NCBI RefSeq assembly: GCF_001613465.1
Contig: NZ_BDCK01000035.1
Location: 1-64,000 of the forward strand
Direction of reading: 5' to 3'
DNA from: Nocardia niwae NBRC 108934 = DSM 45340
GTDB lineage: Bacteria > Actinomycetota > Actinomycetes > Mycobacteriales > Mycobacteriaceae
Length of the DNA: 64,000 nt
The translations under genes were made by a program, and so were the position numbers. The notes beneath the pieces are model-generated. The model made no database searches. It was not told the DNA's origin and saw nothing but the letters and a program-made list of their open reading frames with translations. This document shows, in pieces, positions 31,982 to 40,613 of this stretch; within the stretch, counting starts at the first letter, position 1, and every line of letters begins with the position of its first letter.

Positions 31982-33394
31982 ATGACCGACGCGTCCGTGC
32001 GGCTGGACCGCCCACCGACCACGACCGCGGCTACCCGCACCTTGCTCATCGCTTGCGGCGCGGCATTCATCGCTTTCCTCGACCTCTCGGTCGTCAACAT
32101 CGCTTTCCCCTCGATTCACCGGGACTTCCCCGGCACGGCCACCACCACGCTGACCTGGATCGTCAGCGGGTACGCGGTCGCGTTCGCCGCGCTGCTCACA
32201 CCGGCCGGACGTTTCGCCGACACGCTCGGACGCCGCAGGCTGTTCCTCGGCGCACTGGCCGGTTTTGCAATCACCTCCCTGCTGTGCGGACTCGCTCCGA
32301 CGGCGGGCTGGCTCATCGCGGGCCGGGTGCTGCAGGGCGCCACAGCGGCGCTGATGGTGCCCTCGGCCCTCGGTCTGGTGCTCGCCGCCACCCCACGGGA
32401 GAAGATCGGAGCGGCCATCGGAGCGTGGTCGGCCGCGGGCGGGTTCGCCGCGGTGGTCGGTCCCGCGCTCGGTGGCGCGCTGGTCGAAGGATTCGACTGG
32501 CGGGCGGTCTTCGTGATCAACGTTCCGGTGGCTGTCGTGCTCATCGCCGCGGCGGTGCGCACTCCGGCCGCGGACGGCCGTCCTTCGGGCGGCGCGCTGC
32601 CGGATCCGATCGGCACCCTCGCGGTGGCGCTGGGGCTCGGCGGGCTGGTCGCGGGCGTCACCGAAGGGCAGCGCTGGGGCTGGGCCTCGGCGGGGACGCT
32701 GACCGCGCTGATCGGCGGCGGACTGCTGGTGGTCGCCGCGCTCGTCCGCTCCGCACGTCACCGCGAGCCCGCGATCGCCGTGGACCTCTGGCGCAGCAGG
32801 TCCTACGCGCTGGCCAACGCGACCTCGTTCGTCTTCGGAGCCGCCATGTTCGCCTGGTTGCTGTCGGGACCGCTGTTCCTGGACGCGATCTGGGGATACT
32901 CGGTGCTCGGCTCCGCGGGCGCGATGACCATCGGGGCGGTCGCGTCGATCGTGACGGCGACCGTCGCGGGCCGGATCCCCTCCCCCACGGCCAGGCGCTG
33001 GCTGGGTGTGCTCGGTGCGGCGATGTTCGTCGCGTGCACCGTATGGATGAGCACGGACGCGTTCGGACCCACCCCGAACCTGTGGGCGGCGTGGATTCCG
33101 GCAGGCGTGCTCGGCGGCGGAGGCATCGGCTTCGTCGTCACCGTGCTGGGCACCGCCGCGGCCAGTTCCCTTCCGCCGCAGCAGTTCGCCGCCGGGACCG
33201 GCATGAATCTGACCGCGCGGCAGGTGGGCGGCGCGCTCGGCGTCGCGGTGCTGGCCGCTGTGTTCGCGGCGCGACCCGACGATCCCATCGGCGCGTTCCA
33301 CACCCTCTTCGCCGTGTGCGCGGGCATCGCGGCCGCGGCCGCCTGCCTGGCGGCGCTACCGTCCCGCATCCCCGCCTTCTCCGTCGACAACTAG
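31982..33394 (+). CDS. DHA2-family MFS drug exporter
   Basis: A 470-residue protein of normal DHA2 length with about 14 hydrophobic helices. It has the motif DLSVVNIAFPSI in the first helix, GRFADTLGRRRLFL in the loop after helix 2, and the helix 5 motif GWRAVFxxN-like (DWRAVFVINVPVAV). These are proton-driven multidrug exporters of the EmrB/QacA type. It is controlled most likely by the divergent TetR gene and followed after 8 bp by the SGNH hydrolase. Confidence 0.93.
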   Translation: MTDASVRLDRPPTTTAATRTLLIACGAAFIAFLDLSVVNIAFPSIHRDFPGTATTTLTWIVSGYAVAFAALLTPAGRFADTLGRRRLFLGALAGFAITSLLCGLAPTAGWLIAGRVLQGATAALMVPSALGLVLAATPREKIGAAIGAWSAAGGFAAVVGPALGGALVEGFDWRAVFVINVPVAVVLIAAAVRTPAADGRPSGGALPDPIGTLAVALGLGGLVAGVTEGQRWGWASAGTLTALIGGGLLVVAALVRSARHREPAIAVDLWRSRSYALANATSFVFGAAMFAWLLSGPLFLDAIWGYSVLGSAGAMTIGAVASIVTATVAGRIPSPTARRWLGVLGAAMFVACTVWMSTDAFGPTPNLWAAWIPAGVLGGGGIGFVVTVLGTAAASSLPPQQFAAGTGMNLTARQVGGALGVAVLAAVFAARPDDPIGAFHTLFAVCAGIAAAAACLAALPSRIPAFSVDN

Positions 33395-33402
33395 GAAAAA
33401 CA

Positions 33403-34086
33403 GTGAGCGACAAGGCTATTCGAACCGAAGCGAACGACCCGCTGGTGCTGCCTGCTGCGGAACAGCGACGCCTGCTCGCCGACGCGCCGTGGCAGCGCTA
33501 CGCGGTGCTCGGCGACTCCATCGCGCAGGGCGTCGGCGACCCCAGCCCGGGATACGAACCGGTGGGCTGGGCCGATCGCGTCGCGGGCGTGCTCAGCGCG
33601 GTCCGCCCGGGTCTGGCCTACCTGAACACCGGCCGGATCGGCGCCACCTCCGCCCAGGTCCTCGCCGAACAGCTGCCGACCGTCCTCGAATTCCAGCCCG
33701 ACCTGGTCCACCTCAGCTGCGGCGGCAACGATCTATTCCTGCCCGGCGGTGATCTCGCCGAGCTGCGGACGAACCTGGACACCCTGTTCGCGACGCTGAC
33801 CCGCACCGGCGCGCAGGTCGTCACGTTCACCCTGGCCGACGTGTGGGAGATCGACCGCATGGCGCCCATGCGCCCGATGCGCGAACGGATGGCCGCGCTC
33901 AACGATCTGGTCCGCGAACTGGCCGTCCGCTACGACGCACTCCTGCTCGAACTCTGGGACCACCCGCTGCGCCTGCGGCCGGACCTGATGAGCGCCGACC
34001 TCATCCACTTCAGCACGAGCGGCCACGCGGTACTGGCCTCGGATATGGTGCGCACGCTGGCGGGTCACGTTCTCGCGCCGCGCTGA
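33403..34086 (+). CDS. SGNH/GDSL-type hydrolase in exporter operon
   Basis: A 227-residue protein with GDS (LGDSIAQGVGD), GGND and the DLIHFSTSG ending with catalytic Asp/His. It is strongly similar throughout to the SGNH protein at 8154-8849. It starts at GTG 33403, 8 bp after the MFS gene, so it belongs to the TetR-controlled unit. An esterase paired with an exporter could deacylate the drug or a metabolite; the substrate is unknown. Confidence 0.88.
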   Translation: MSDKAIRTEANDPLVLPAAEQRRLLADAPWQRYAVLGDSIAQGVGDPSPGYEPVGWADRVAGVLSAVRPGLAYLNTGRIGATSAQVLAEQLPTVLEFQPDLVHLSCGGNDLFLPGGDLAELRTNLDTLFATLTRTGAQVVTFTLADVWEIDRMAPMRPMRERMAALNDLVRELAVRYDALLLELWDHPLRLRPDLMSADLIHFSTSGHAVLASDMVRTLAGHVLAPR

Positions 34087-34096
34087 CGCACCTTTG

Positions 34097-35065
34097 TCAC
34101 GATGCCGCATCGGGCGGACGGTCCGGTCCGTAGCGGTCGAGCAGTTCGGCGCCCAGGCGGGCCAGCTCGGCGCGGACATCGGCAGGACCGAGCACCTCGA
34201 TCGAGGCGCCCCAACCGGCCAGCTGCTGGGCGAGCATCCAGGCGGTGGGGGCCGTGACGCGAACCCGGACGCGACCGTCACCGGCCGGGCCGTCCACCAC
34301 GCAGTTCCTGCCCTGCTGGTCGCGCAGAACCGGCAGCAGGCGTTCGGAGATCAACAGGGTGGCGGCGGTGGTCGCGCGGCGCCGCTCCATCTCCTCGACC
34401 ACTTTCGCCCACGCGGCCGAGAGGTCGAAATCGTCCGGGCGGTGCGCTGGTTCGCCGGTGAGCACCGCCTCGGCGATCCGGTCGACGCGGAACGTCCGCT
34501 GGCCTCGCTCGGTCCCGGCGACCAGGTACCAGACGGCGTCCTTGTCCACCAGCCCCCACGGATCGACCAGACGCTCGGATCGCTCGCCGGTGCGGTTGTC
34601 ATAGCGCAGCCGCACCTTGTTGCGCTGCACGACAGCGCGTTGCAGCAGCGACACCACCGGCGGCAGCTCGCGGTCGGTCGCGCCCCAGCGCGCCGGGTCG
34701 ATCACCACGGCATCGGCCGCCGCTTCCGCATCCCCTCGGAAGGTCTGCGGTAGCGCCCGGACCAGCTTGCGCAGCGCCGACCTGGCCTCCGGCACCGCAC
34801 CCGCGGACGGACCGGCCAGGAGGAACAACGCCCGCGCCTCCCCCGCCGTCAGCCCGCTCAGATCCGTGCGCGCACCGCCCACCAGCGACCAGCCGCCGCC
34901 GCGCCCGGGCTGTGGATACACCGGCACCCCGGCGGCCGAGAGCGCCTCCAGATCCCGGCGCGCGGTGGCGACCGAGGTCTCCAGTTCCGCGGCGACCTGC
35001 GCGGCCGTCACCCGTCCCCGGCTCTGCATCATCAGCAGGATCGCCACCAATCGGTCCGCTCGCAT
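34097..35065 (-). CDS. WYL-domain transcriptional regulator
   Basis: A 322-residue protein. The N-terminal HTH (RVTAAQVAAELETSVATARR, then DLEAL) and PQPGRGGGW wing are standard for this group. The WYL domain follows (NKVRLRYDNRTGERSERLVD, then PWGLVDKDAVWYLVAG), and a WCX extension lies at the C-terminus. Such proteins sense small ligands or nucleic acids. ATG 35065 is preferred; 35095 is an alternative. It is divergent from the VOC protein, probably its target. Confidence 0.92.
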   Translation of the reverse strand: MRADRLVAILLMMQSRGRVTAAQVAAELETSVATARRDLEALSAAGVPVYPQPGRGGGWSLVGGARTDLSGLTAGEARALFLLAGPSAGAVPEARSALRKLVRALPQTFRGDAEAAADAVVIDPARWGATDRELPPVVSLLQRAVVQRNKVRLRYDNRTGERSERLVDPWGLVDKDAVWYLVAGTERGQRTFRVDRIAEAVLTGEPAHRPDDFDLSAAWAKVVEEMERRRATTAATLLISERLLPVLRDQQGRNCVVDGPAGDGRVRVRVTAPTAWMLAQQLAGWGASIEVLGPADVRAELARLGAELLDRYGPDRPPDAAS

Positions 35066-35084
35066 GTGCACAATTCTGCCGCTG

Positions 35085-35109
35085 AAAGTGCTCATTCCGT
35101 GCGCACTTT
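35085..35109. promoter_or_regulatory. Inverted repeat in the WYL/VOC intergenic region
   Basis: aaagtgc and gcacttt are perfect 7-bp arms separated by 11 bp, about one helical turn and a half centre to centre. It lies between the two divergent starts and is the best candidate operator for the WYL regulator. Confidence 0.5.
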
Positions 35110-35159
35110 GGATCGGATGATGGTTGCACCACGGAAGAAACGACTCGAAGGAGAACCCC

Positions 35160-35570
35160 ATGCTGCGCGGAATGGCGACGAGCACCTTCTACGCCGACGA
35201 CCTCGAGGCCGCCAAGGACTGGTACACCCGGTTCTTCGGCATCGAGCCCTACTACCACGTCCCCGGCGGCTACTACGAGTTCCGCCTCGGCGACTACCAG
35301 CACGAATTCGGCATCGTGAACCGCGCCTACGCCCCCGCCGGAGCCCGCAACGCCCCCGGCGGCGCCATCGTCAACTGGCACGTCGACGACCTGCGCGCCG
35401 CCTTCGACCGTCTGCTCGAACTCGGCGCGACCGTCTACGACCCCATCACGCCGCGCGGCGAGGGCGGAGGCTTCGTCACCGCCGCCGTGGTCGACCCGTT
35501 CGGCAACGTCCTCGGCCTCATGTCCAACCCGCACTACCTGGAGGTCCTGGCCGAAACCGGGCCCGCGTAG
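35160..35570 (+). CDS. VOC-family (glyoxalase/bleomycin-resistance-like) protein
   Basis: A 136-residue protein with the paired beta-alpha-beta-beta-beta modules of the VOC fold: STFYADDLEAAKDWYTRFFG at the start of module 1 and NWHVDDLRAAFDRLLELGAT at the start of module 2, ending VVDPFGNVLGLMSNPHY. Family members include dioxygenases, glyoxalases and antibiotic-binding proteins; the substrate is unknown. An aaggag Shine-Dalgarno precedes ATG 35160. It is divergent from the WYL regulator. Confidence 0.9.
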   Translation: MLRGMATSTFYADDLEAAKDWYTRFFGIEPYYHVPGGYYEFRLGDYQHEFGIVNRAYAPAGARNAPGGAIVNWHVDDLRAAFDRLLELGATVYDPITPRGEGGGFVTAAVVDPFGNVLGLMSNPHYLEVLAETGPA

Positions 35571-35869
35571 AGCGACCGACAGTGGCCCTCCGATCCGGCG
35601 AGCCGGGCACTCCCACCCCGACATCGGCGTTGTCTACCCGGGCTGCCGGGCATCGGCTGGAAGTGGTTCAGCGTTGCCGCCGCCGGGCGGGAATGCGGCT
35701 GCCGCACGTCGAACGAGTCGGGCGCGGTGGTCATAGCAGCGCAACCGACCGTAGCGGTGGCGGGCGTTCGGCTGGTTGGATCGGTGATGCCATGCGGTTT
35801 CGTCGTAGGGAAACTCCGACTCGCGCAGGGCCGTTCTCCCGTCGAGCGACGCAAGGAAGAAGGTAAGGG

Positions 35870-36205
35870 ATGCCCGAGTTCGAGGGCGACGAAAGAACCG
35901 GGCGTTCGATCGAACAACCACCAGGAGCGGTCTTCCCGGATGACGGATTGACTCGAACGCCCCGGCTACACCGGATACTGCTGGATTCGGCCGACGTCGC
36001 GCGCGAGATCGGACACGATTTCGTCGGTGTCGAACACCTCGTACTCGCGATCCTGCGTGAGGGGAGATCGGTCCCCGTCCACGTACTCGCGCGAATGATG
36101 AACCCGGTCGACTACGCCGAAGCATTGACCGACTTCCTGCGTTCGGACGGATACAACACACCCGGGACGGCAACCGGTGGACGGAGTGGATCCGACGGAG
36201 GCTGA
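35870..36205 (+). CDS. Stand-alone Clp N-domain protein
   Basis: A 111-residue protein. Residues about 25-75 match the first half of a Clp repeat (N) domain (LHRILLDSADVAREIGHDFV, then GVEHLVLAILREG). There is no AAA+ ATPase. The rest is a short acidic and glycine-rich tail. Small ClpN-only proteins may act as adaptors or decoys for ClpC; this is inference. ATG 35870 follows a purine-rich aaggaagaaggtaaggg. The 299 bp upstream hold no gene I can support. Confidence 0.7.
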   Translation: MPEFEGDERTGRSIEQPPGAVFPDDGLTRTPRLHRILLDSADVAREIGHDFVGVEHLVLAILREGRSVPVHVLARMMNPVDYAEALTDFLRSDGYNTPGTATGGRSGSDGG

Positions 36206-36237
36206 CAGCGCAGGCGATTCTCCTGGCGCCTGGTCAG
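36202..36237. terminator. Bidirectional hairpin between Clp-N and HAD genes
   Basis: caggcg (36211-36216) pairs with cgcctg (36227-36232), and the outer ctgac (36202-36206) pairs with gtcag (36233-36237) with a bulge. It overlaps the ends of the two convergent genes. Confidence 0.5.
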
Positions 36238-37028
36238 GGGCGGTACCAGCGCTCCAGGACGGTGGCGACGCCGTCGTCGAGGACGTGACCGGTCACTTCG
36301 TCGGCGAGGTCGCGAATGTCTTCGGGCGCGTTGGCCATCGCGACCGAATGCGCTGCCCAGCGCAGCATGTCGCGATCGTTGTATCCGTCGCCGATGGCCA
36401 GGGTCGCCTCGTCCGGGACGCCCAGCGCGAGACGGAGCTGTTCGAGCGCCCATCCCTTCGACACGCCCTGCCGGGAGACGGTGAGCCACGGCCCGAACTC
36501 GCCGTGCACCCAGCTCGCTCCGGGCACTTGTAAGGAGCGCAGCGCGAGCAGCATCTCCTCCAGCGAACCGTCCGGCAACCAGCCGTTCAGGCGCGGAGTC
36601 GGCTCGCTGCTCAACGCGTGGTGGTCGACGAGCAGGTACTCGCCCAAGGAGAATTCGCCGGGACCGGCGCCGGTGGCCCAGGTGCCGATGCCGACCTTCT
36701 CCACGGCGAAGATCATCGCCGGGAACAGGGCGCGCAACGCGGTGATCGCCGGCGCGGGATCGAATGATTGAATCGCGACCGGTTCTCCTCTGGCCACGTC
36801 GATGTGCACGGCGCCGTTCGAGCACAAGGCATGTCCGTCCCGCAGACCGAGTTCGGTGAGCACCGGGCGCGTGGTCAGCAGCGTGCGCCCGGTGGTCACC
36901 ACGACGTGCGCCCCCGCCGCCACGGCCGCGCGCACGGCCGCGACCACCCGCGTACTGATCGGTGTTCCCGTGTCCAGCAGCGTCCCGTCCACGTCCAGCG
37001 CGATCAGCTGGGGACCCCCGGATGCCAT
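36234..37028 (-). CDS. HAD-family (Cof-type) phosphatase
   Basis: A 264-residue protein. Motif I LDVDGTLLDT has the nucleophile Asp12 and Asp14, motif II lies at VVTTGR, and motif IV is GDGYNDRDM. The cap domain between about 80 and 180 is of the C2 type found in Cof/YidA phosphatases, which hydrolyse sugar phosphates and related metabolites. ATG 37028 begins just before motif I. It is separated from the upstream Hsp70-like gene by a strong hairpin. Confidence 0.9.
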   Translation of the reverse strand: MASGGPQLIALDVDGTLLDTGTPISTRVVAAVRAAVAAGAHVVVTTGRTLLTTRPVLTELGLRDGHALCSNGAVHIDVARGEPVAIQSFDPAPAITALRALFPAMIFAVEKVGIGTWATGAGPGEFSLGEYLLVDHHALSSEPTPRLNGWLPDGSLEEMLLALRSLQVPGASWVHGEFGPWLTVSRQGVSKGWALEQLRLALGVPDEATLAIGDGYNDRDMLRWAAHSVAMANAPEDIRDLADEVTGHVLDDGVATVLERWYRP

Positions 37029-37067
37029 CAATCCATTGTGCCTCGGCCGCACCGCGTCCAGCGGTGA

Positions 37068-37101
37068 ATCCGGCGCGACGAGACTCGCACCCGCGCCGGA
37101 T
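37068..37101 (-). terminator. Terminator after the Hsp70-like gene
   Basis: atccggcgcg and cgcgccggat form a perfect 10-bp stem around a 14-base loop, 25 bp past the Hsp70-like stop codon. It separates that gene from the HAD gene on the same strand. Confidence 0.6.
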
Positions 37102-37125
37102 GATTCGCCGTCCGATCCGTCGCCG

Positions 37126-39285
37126 CTAACGACCGCGGCCTCCGCCTCCGCCCGCGCCACCGCCGCCCGCGGACGAACCGCCGACCGAGCCGGACCGGCC
37201 TCGTGAGCCGCCGGACGACGAAGCGCCGGAGGAGTTCCCACCCGAATGACCGCCCGCCGACGATGCGCCGCCCGGACGCCCGCCCGATGCGGAACCACCG
37301 GTCGACGAATTACCGGCCGCCCCTGCGGAGGACGACCCGTGCGTCGAGGAGTTGCCGGTCGACCCACCGGAAGACGAACCGCCCGTGGACGCATCCGCCG
37401 AAGCGCCCGAAGACGAACCATCCGATGAAGATTCACCGGTGGATGCACCCGAAGACGAACCATGCGACGAAGAAGCGCCGGTCGACCCACCCGAAGACGA
37501 ACCATGCGACGAAGAAGCGCCGGTCGACTCGCCTGACGACCCGCCGCCCGGCGAGTCGTCGGAGGATCCGTTCGCGGTGGAGTCGGTCCCTGAACCCCCG
37601 CTCGATGCGGTCCCACCACTCGAGGACGCTCCCCCGGTGTTCGCACCGCCGGAGGAGGAACTCCCCTCGGATGTGCCGCCCTGCGTTCCCGATCCAGCAC
37701 CCGGAGAATCGGGCGTCCCGCTCGATGGATTGCCCGCCGAGCTTCCCGGCGTGGTCCCGCCGGGAGCCGGGCCGGGTTCCGCAGGCGTCGATCCGTTTTG
37801 CGGTGCGGGAGCGTTCGATCCCGGCGTTCCCGGCGGGGTCGACTGGCCGGGAAGACCCGGAATCTGCCCCGGTTGCGGCAGACCAGGTGTCGAAGGCTGC
37901 CCGGGAACGGGCGGCTGCGCGCTGTCTGCGGGGGCGGGACGGACAACCGGCGCGAACGGTAGCGGATTCACGAAGTAGGCGGGATCGCCGTAGCCGCGGT
38001 AGCGCAATCCGCCCGGGGCACAGCAATTCCGCGGGTCACGGTGCGAGCCGGGCTGCGACTCCGCCACCGAAGGACCATAGGCGGCGCTGCGCGGAGCCGG
38101 TGTGACGAACCGGGTGTAGGCCGAGGTCCGCTGCGCGAGAACAGCCCGGCCCGAGTGCCATGTGCTGGGCGCGGTCACCCAGGACCAGGCATCCGCGAGT
38201 TGCTCGTTTCCGACGTCGACCAGCAGGCTGTCGGTCGGCGCTCCGAGTTCGGGCAGACGCTCGAGCAGCGGCGACAGCTCGGGAACGGTCGGGCCGCCGA
38301 AGACCGTGACCGCCGACATCGCGACCGCGGAGACCACCGCCGCGCTGGAGAACACCGCCACCCGAGGCGCGGAGGAACGGCTGTCGGAGGCGCCGAGCGC
38401 CATGGTGCGCGCCGCCATGAGCGCGGCTCCAGCGGCGATCGTCTGGCCGGGATCCGCCGAGATCACCACGGGGCGACCGAGTTCGGCGAGCGTCCGCGCC
38501 ACTTCCGAGGGGCGCGACGCGCCACCCACCAGCAGGATGCCGCTGATATCGGACAGGGTGATGCCCGCCTCCCGCACGCAGTCGCGGACCAGTTGCAGTG
38601 AGTCCTGCACATGTGCGACGCGCAGCCCGTCGATGTCGACGATGGACGTCATCGACAGTCCCGCGGACGACACGTCCGGAGCGTATCGCGCGATCATCGA
38701 TCCCAGCGGCCTGCCGCCGAAATCGTAGGAACGCTTCGGCTTCCCGATCATCGGATGGTTGTCCCAGTCCGGACCGACGCGCACGATGCTCACGTCGAGG
38801 CTGGTGCCCCCCAGGTCGTAGATCAAGACGAAGCCGGTGTTCAGCGGTCCCCGCTCGAACTCCAGCCATTCCGCGGCCGCGACCGGCTCGGGCACCAGGA
38901 GCACATCCCCCGCCCCGGATAGGTCCAGCGCTTGCCGCAGCAGCGCCACCTGCTTGTCGGAATACACTGCGGGATAGGTGGTCACGACGCCCGCCTCGGC
39001 TGCGCCCGGCTGAGCCGCCCGCAGCTCGCCGACCACCGCGGCGACGAGATTGGCCGGCGACCAGATGCGGCCGCCGACGATCACCGCTTCCGGGTCCCGG
39101 GCGAGATCGGCGAAATCCGTGACCGCCATGCTGAATTGCGGAATCCCGCCCAGACGCAGTCCGCCCGCGCTGTCGAAGGTCACCGCGGTGCGCCGAGACC
39201 GCACCGCCGGCCGTGGTAGGTCCGCGCTGACCGAAGCCGTCACGGAGTTCACTGCACCGATGCTGAAACCCAGACCTGTAGTCAT
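37126..39285 (-). CDS. Membrane-anchored Hsp70-ATPase-like protein with Ser/Gly repeat tail
   Basis: A 719-residue protein. Residues 1 to about 300 match the actin/Hsp70 ATPase fold: a phosphate-1-like start (GFSIGAVNSV), a phosphate-2 segment LIYDLGGTSLDVSIV, and an adenosine motif ILLVGGASRPSEV. A single hydrophobic segment follows at about 308-329. There is no substrate-binding domain. Residues about 330-719 are Pro-, then Ser/Gly-rich, with 14-residue repeats of the form STGASSSHGSSSGG. With the ATPase inside, this tail would lie outside the membrane. The DNA repeats with a 42-bp period at about 37450-37530. ATG 39285 is the natural start. Confidence 0.8.
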   Translation of the reverse strand: MTTGLGFSIGAVNSVTASVSADLPRPAVRSRRTAVTFDSAGGLRLGGIPQFSMAVTDFADLARDPEAVIVGGRIWSPANLVAAVVGELRAAQPGAAEAGVVTTYPAVYSDKQVALLRQALDLSGAGDVLLVPEPVAAAEWLEFERGPLNTGFVLIYDLGGTSLDVSIVRVGPDWDNHPMIGKPKRSYDFGGRPLGSMIARYAPDVSSAGLSMTSIVDIDGLRVAHVQDSLQLVRDCVREAGITLSDISGILLVGGASRPSEVARTLAELGRPVVISADPGQTIAAGAALMAARTMALGASDSRSSAPRVAVFSSAAVVSAVAMSAVTVFGGPTVPELSPLLERLPELGAPTDSLLVDVGNEQLADAWSWVTAPSTWHSGRAVLAQRTSAYTRFVTPAPRSAAYGPSVAESQPGSHRDPRNCCAPGGLRYRGYGDPAYFVNPLPFAPVVRPAPADSAQPPVPGQPSTPGLPQPGQIPGLPGQSTPPGTPGSNAPAPQNGSTPAEPGPAPGGTTPGSSAGNPSSGTPDSPGAGSGTQGGTSEGSSSSGGANTGGASSSGGTASSGGSGTDSTANGSSDDSPGGGSSGESTGASSSHGSSSGGSTGASSSHGSSSGASTGESSSDGSSSGASADASTGGSSSGGSTGNSSTHGSSSAGAAGNSSTGGSASGGRPGGASSAGGHSGGNSSGASSSGGSRGRSGSVGGSSAGGGGAGGGGGRGR

Positions 39286-39787
39286 TCGCTATCCCGTCAA
39301 CGCACCGTGACCACGTCCATCACATGGCGGTCCCCTGTGGCCGCGGTCGTCTTCCAAACAGCCACCACAGGTTAGCTGTTTCGCGTCCACGTGGATGCGC
39401 AATTGATACGGATTGTTCGTCCGAGCGCCATTGTCGTCCGAAATGCCAGGTAGATACGAGTCCTCCATGCCGTCCAGCCCGCTGGACAACGCGAATCATT
39501 CTGCGCTTCCGATTATTCCGCTATCACACAGCGATCTCGATATCGTCGACTCGATCCGACCCGACGCCGGTTTGGCGAGCGAAAACACATCTCACGACAG
39601 GCACCGACCGGTCGGTAACCAGATCATTGCTCCCGCTGTCGCTTCGAAGAGACCCATGTCGACGCCGATTAATGACGCATCAACTAGATGTCCGATTATC
39701 GCCAGCATCGCCGTAGGCGTCCGGCTTGACTCGACAACGGGTCCCACCACGGAGGCGGGATCGCGAGAGCGGAGAGGAAGTCGAACG
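39286..39787. other. Intergenic region with a 14-bp palindrome
   Basis: About 500 bp between the divergent Hsp70-like and SDR genes. GC content is visibly lower than in neighbouring genes. Frames open across it have no coding character. It holds the palindrome at 39603-39616 and presumably both promoters. I see no RNA gene in it. Confidence 0.5.
39603..39616. promoter_or_regulatory. Perfect palindrome accgaccggtcggt, TetR-like operator
   Basis: A 14-bp perfect dyad of a style frequently bound by TetR-family repressors in actinobacteria. It lies 171 bp upstream of the SDR start. No TetR gene is adjacent, so the regulator would act in trans. Confidence 0.5.
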
Positions 39788-40549
39788 ATGGCAACACGGT
39801 TCGCGGAGCAGGTCGTCCTGGTCACCGGTGCGACCTCGGGTGTCGGCAAAGCGGTGGCGTTGCGCGTCGCGAGCGAAGGCGCCGCGGTGGTGCTCGGCGC
39901 CCGGGGCAAGGACGCGGGTGAGCAGGTGGCCGCCGATATCCGCGCGGCAGGCGGGCGGGCGCTGTTCGTGCCGACCGATGTCACGGTCGAACAGGACGTG
40001 GCCCGGCTGACCGACGCCGCGCTGTCCGAATACGGCCGCTTGGACGCGGCGTTCAACAACGCGGGCGCGGTGTGCGCCTTCGGTCCGGTCGCGGAGATCG
40101 ACGAGGCGGGCTGGCGTGCCGACCTGGAACTCAACCTCACCAGTGTGTTCTACGGCTTGCGGCATCAGGTGCCCGCGCTGGCGGCCTCCGGCGGCGGCGC
40201 GATCCTGAACAACGCGTCGAATCTCGGTGTGGTCGGCATGGGTTCGGTGGCGCCGTACGTGGCCGCCAAGCACGGGGTGGTCGGTTTGACCCGGGCGGTG
40301 GCGCTCGAGGCGGCCGATCAGGGCATCCGGGTGAACGCACTCGTGTCGGGCGCGATCGACACCCCGGCGTTCCGGAATTCCATGGGCGCGACGCCCGAAG
40401 GAGAGGCCGCTATCGCGGCGCTGCACCCGCTGGGCCGTATCGCGACGCCTCAGGAGGTCGCCTCGTTCTGCGCGTATCTGCTCAGCGGTGAAGCGAGTTT
40501 CGTCACCGGCGCGGCGCTCGCCATCGATGGCGGTTTCACCGCACGGTGA
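39788..40549 (+). CDS. Short-chain dehydrogenase/reductase
   Basis: A 253-residue classical SDR. The cofactor motif TGATSGVG is at residues 13-20, followed by NNAGAV. The catalytic Ser144 and Tyr157-x3-Lys161 (YVAAK) are present. The arginine-containing loop after the second strand (GARGKD) suggests NADP(H) or NAD(H) without a clear preference. The substrate is unknown. ATG 39788 follows gagaggaag and begins the domain; the long upstream frame is not coding-like. Confidence 0.92.
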   Translation: MATRFAEQVVLVTGATSGVGKAVALRVASEGAAVVLGARGKDAGEQVAADIRAAGGRALFVPTDVTVEQDVARLTDAALSEYGRLDAAFNNAGAVCAFGPVAEIDEAGWRADLELNLTSVFYGLRHQVPALAASGGGAILNNASNLGVVGMGSVAPYVAAKHGVVGLTRAVALEAADQGIRVNALVSGAIDTPAFRNSMGATPEGEAAIAALHPLGRIATPQEVASFCAYLLSGEASFVTGAALAIDGGFTAR

Positions 40550-40566
40550 CTCCCGCACCGTGGGGA

Positions 40567-40607
40567 CCGCCTCGAGATACCGGCGCGGCCGAGGTATCTC
40601 GAGGCGG
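40567..40607. terminator. Perfect 15-bp-stem bidirectional terminator
   Basis: ccgcctcgagatacc and ggtatctcgaggcgg pair perfectly around an 11-base loop, exactly between the convergent SDR and ferredoxin reductase genes. Confidence 0.85.
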
Positions 40608-40613
40608 GGTTCG

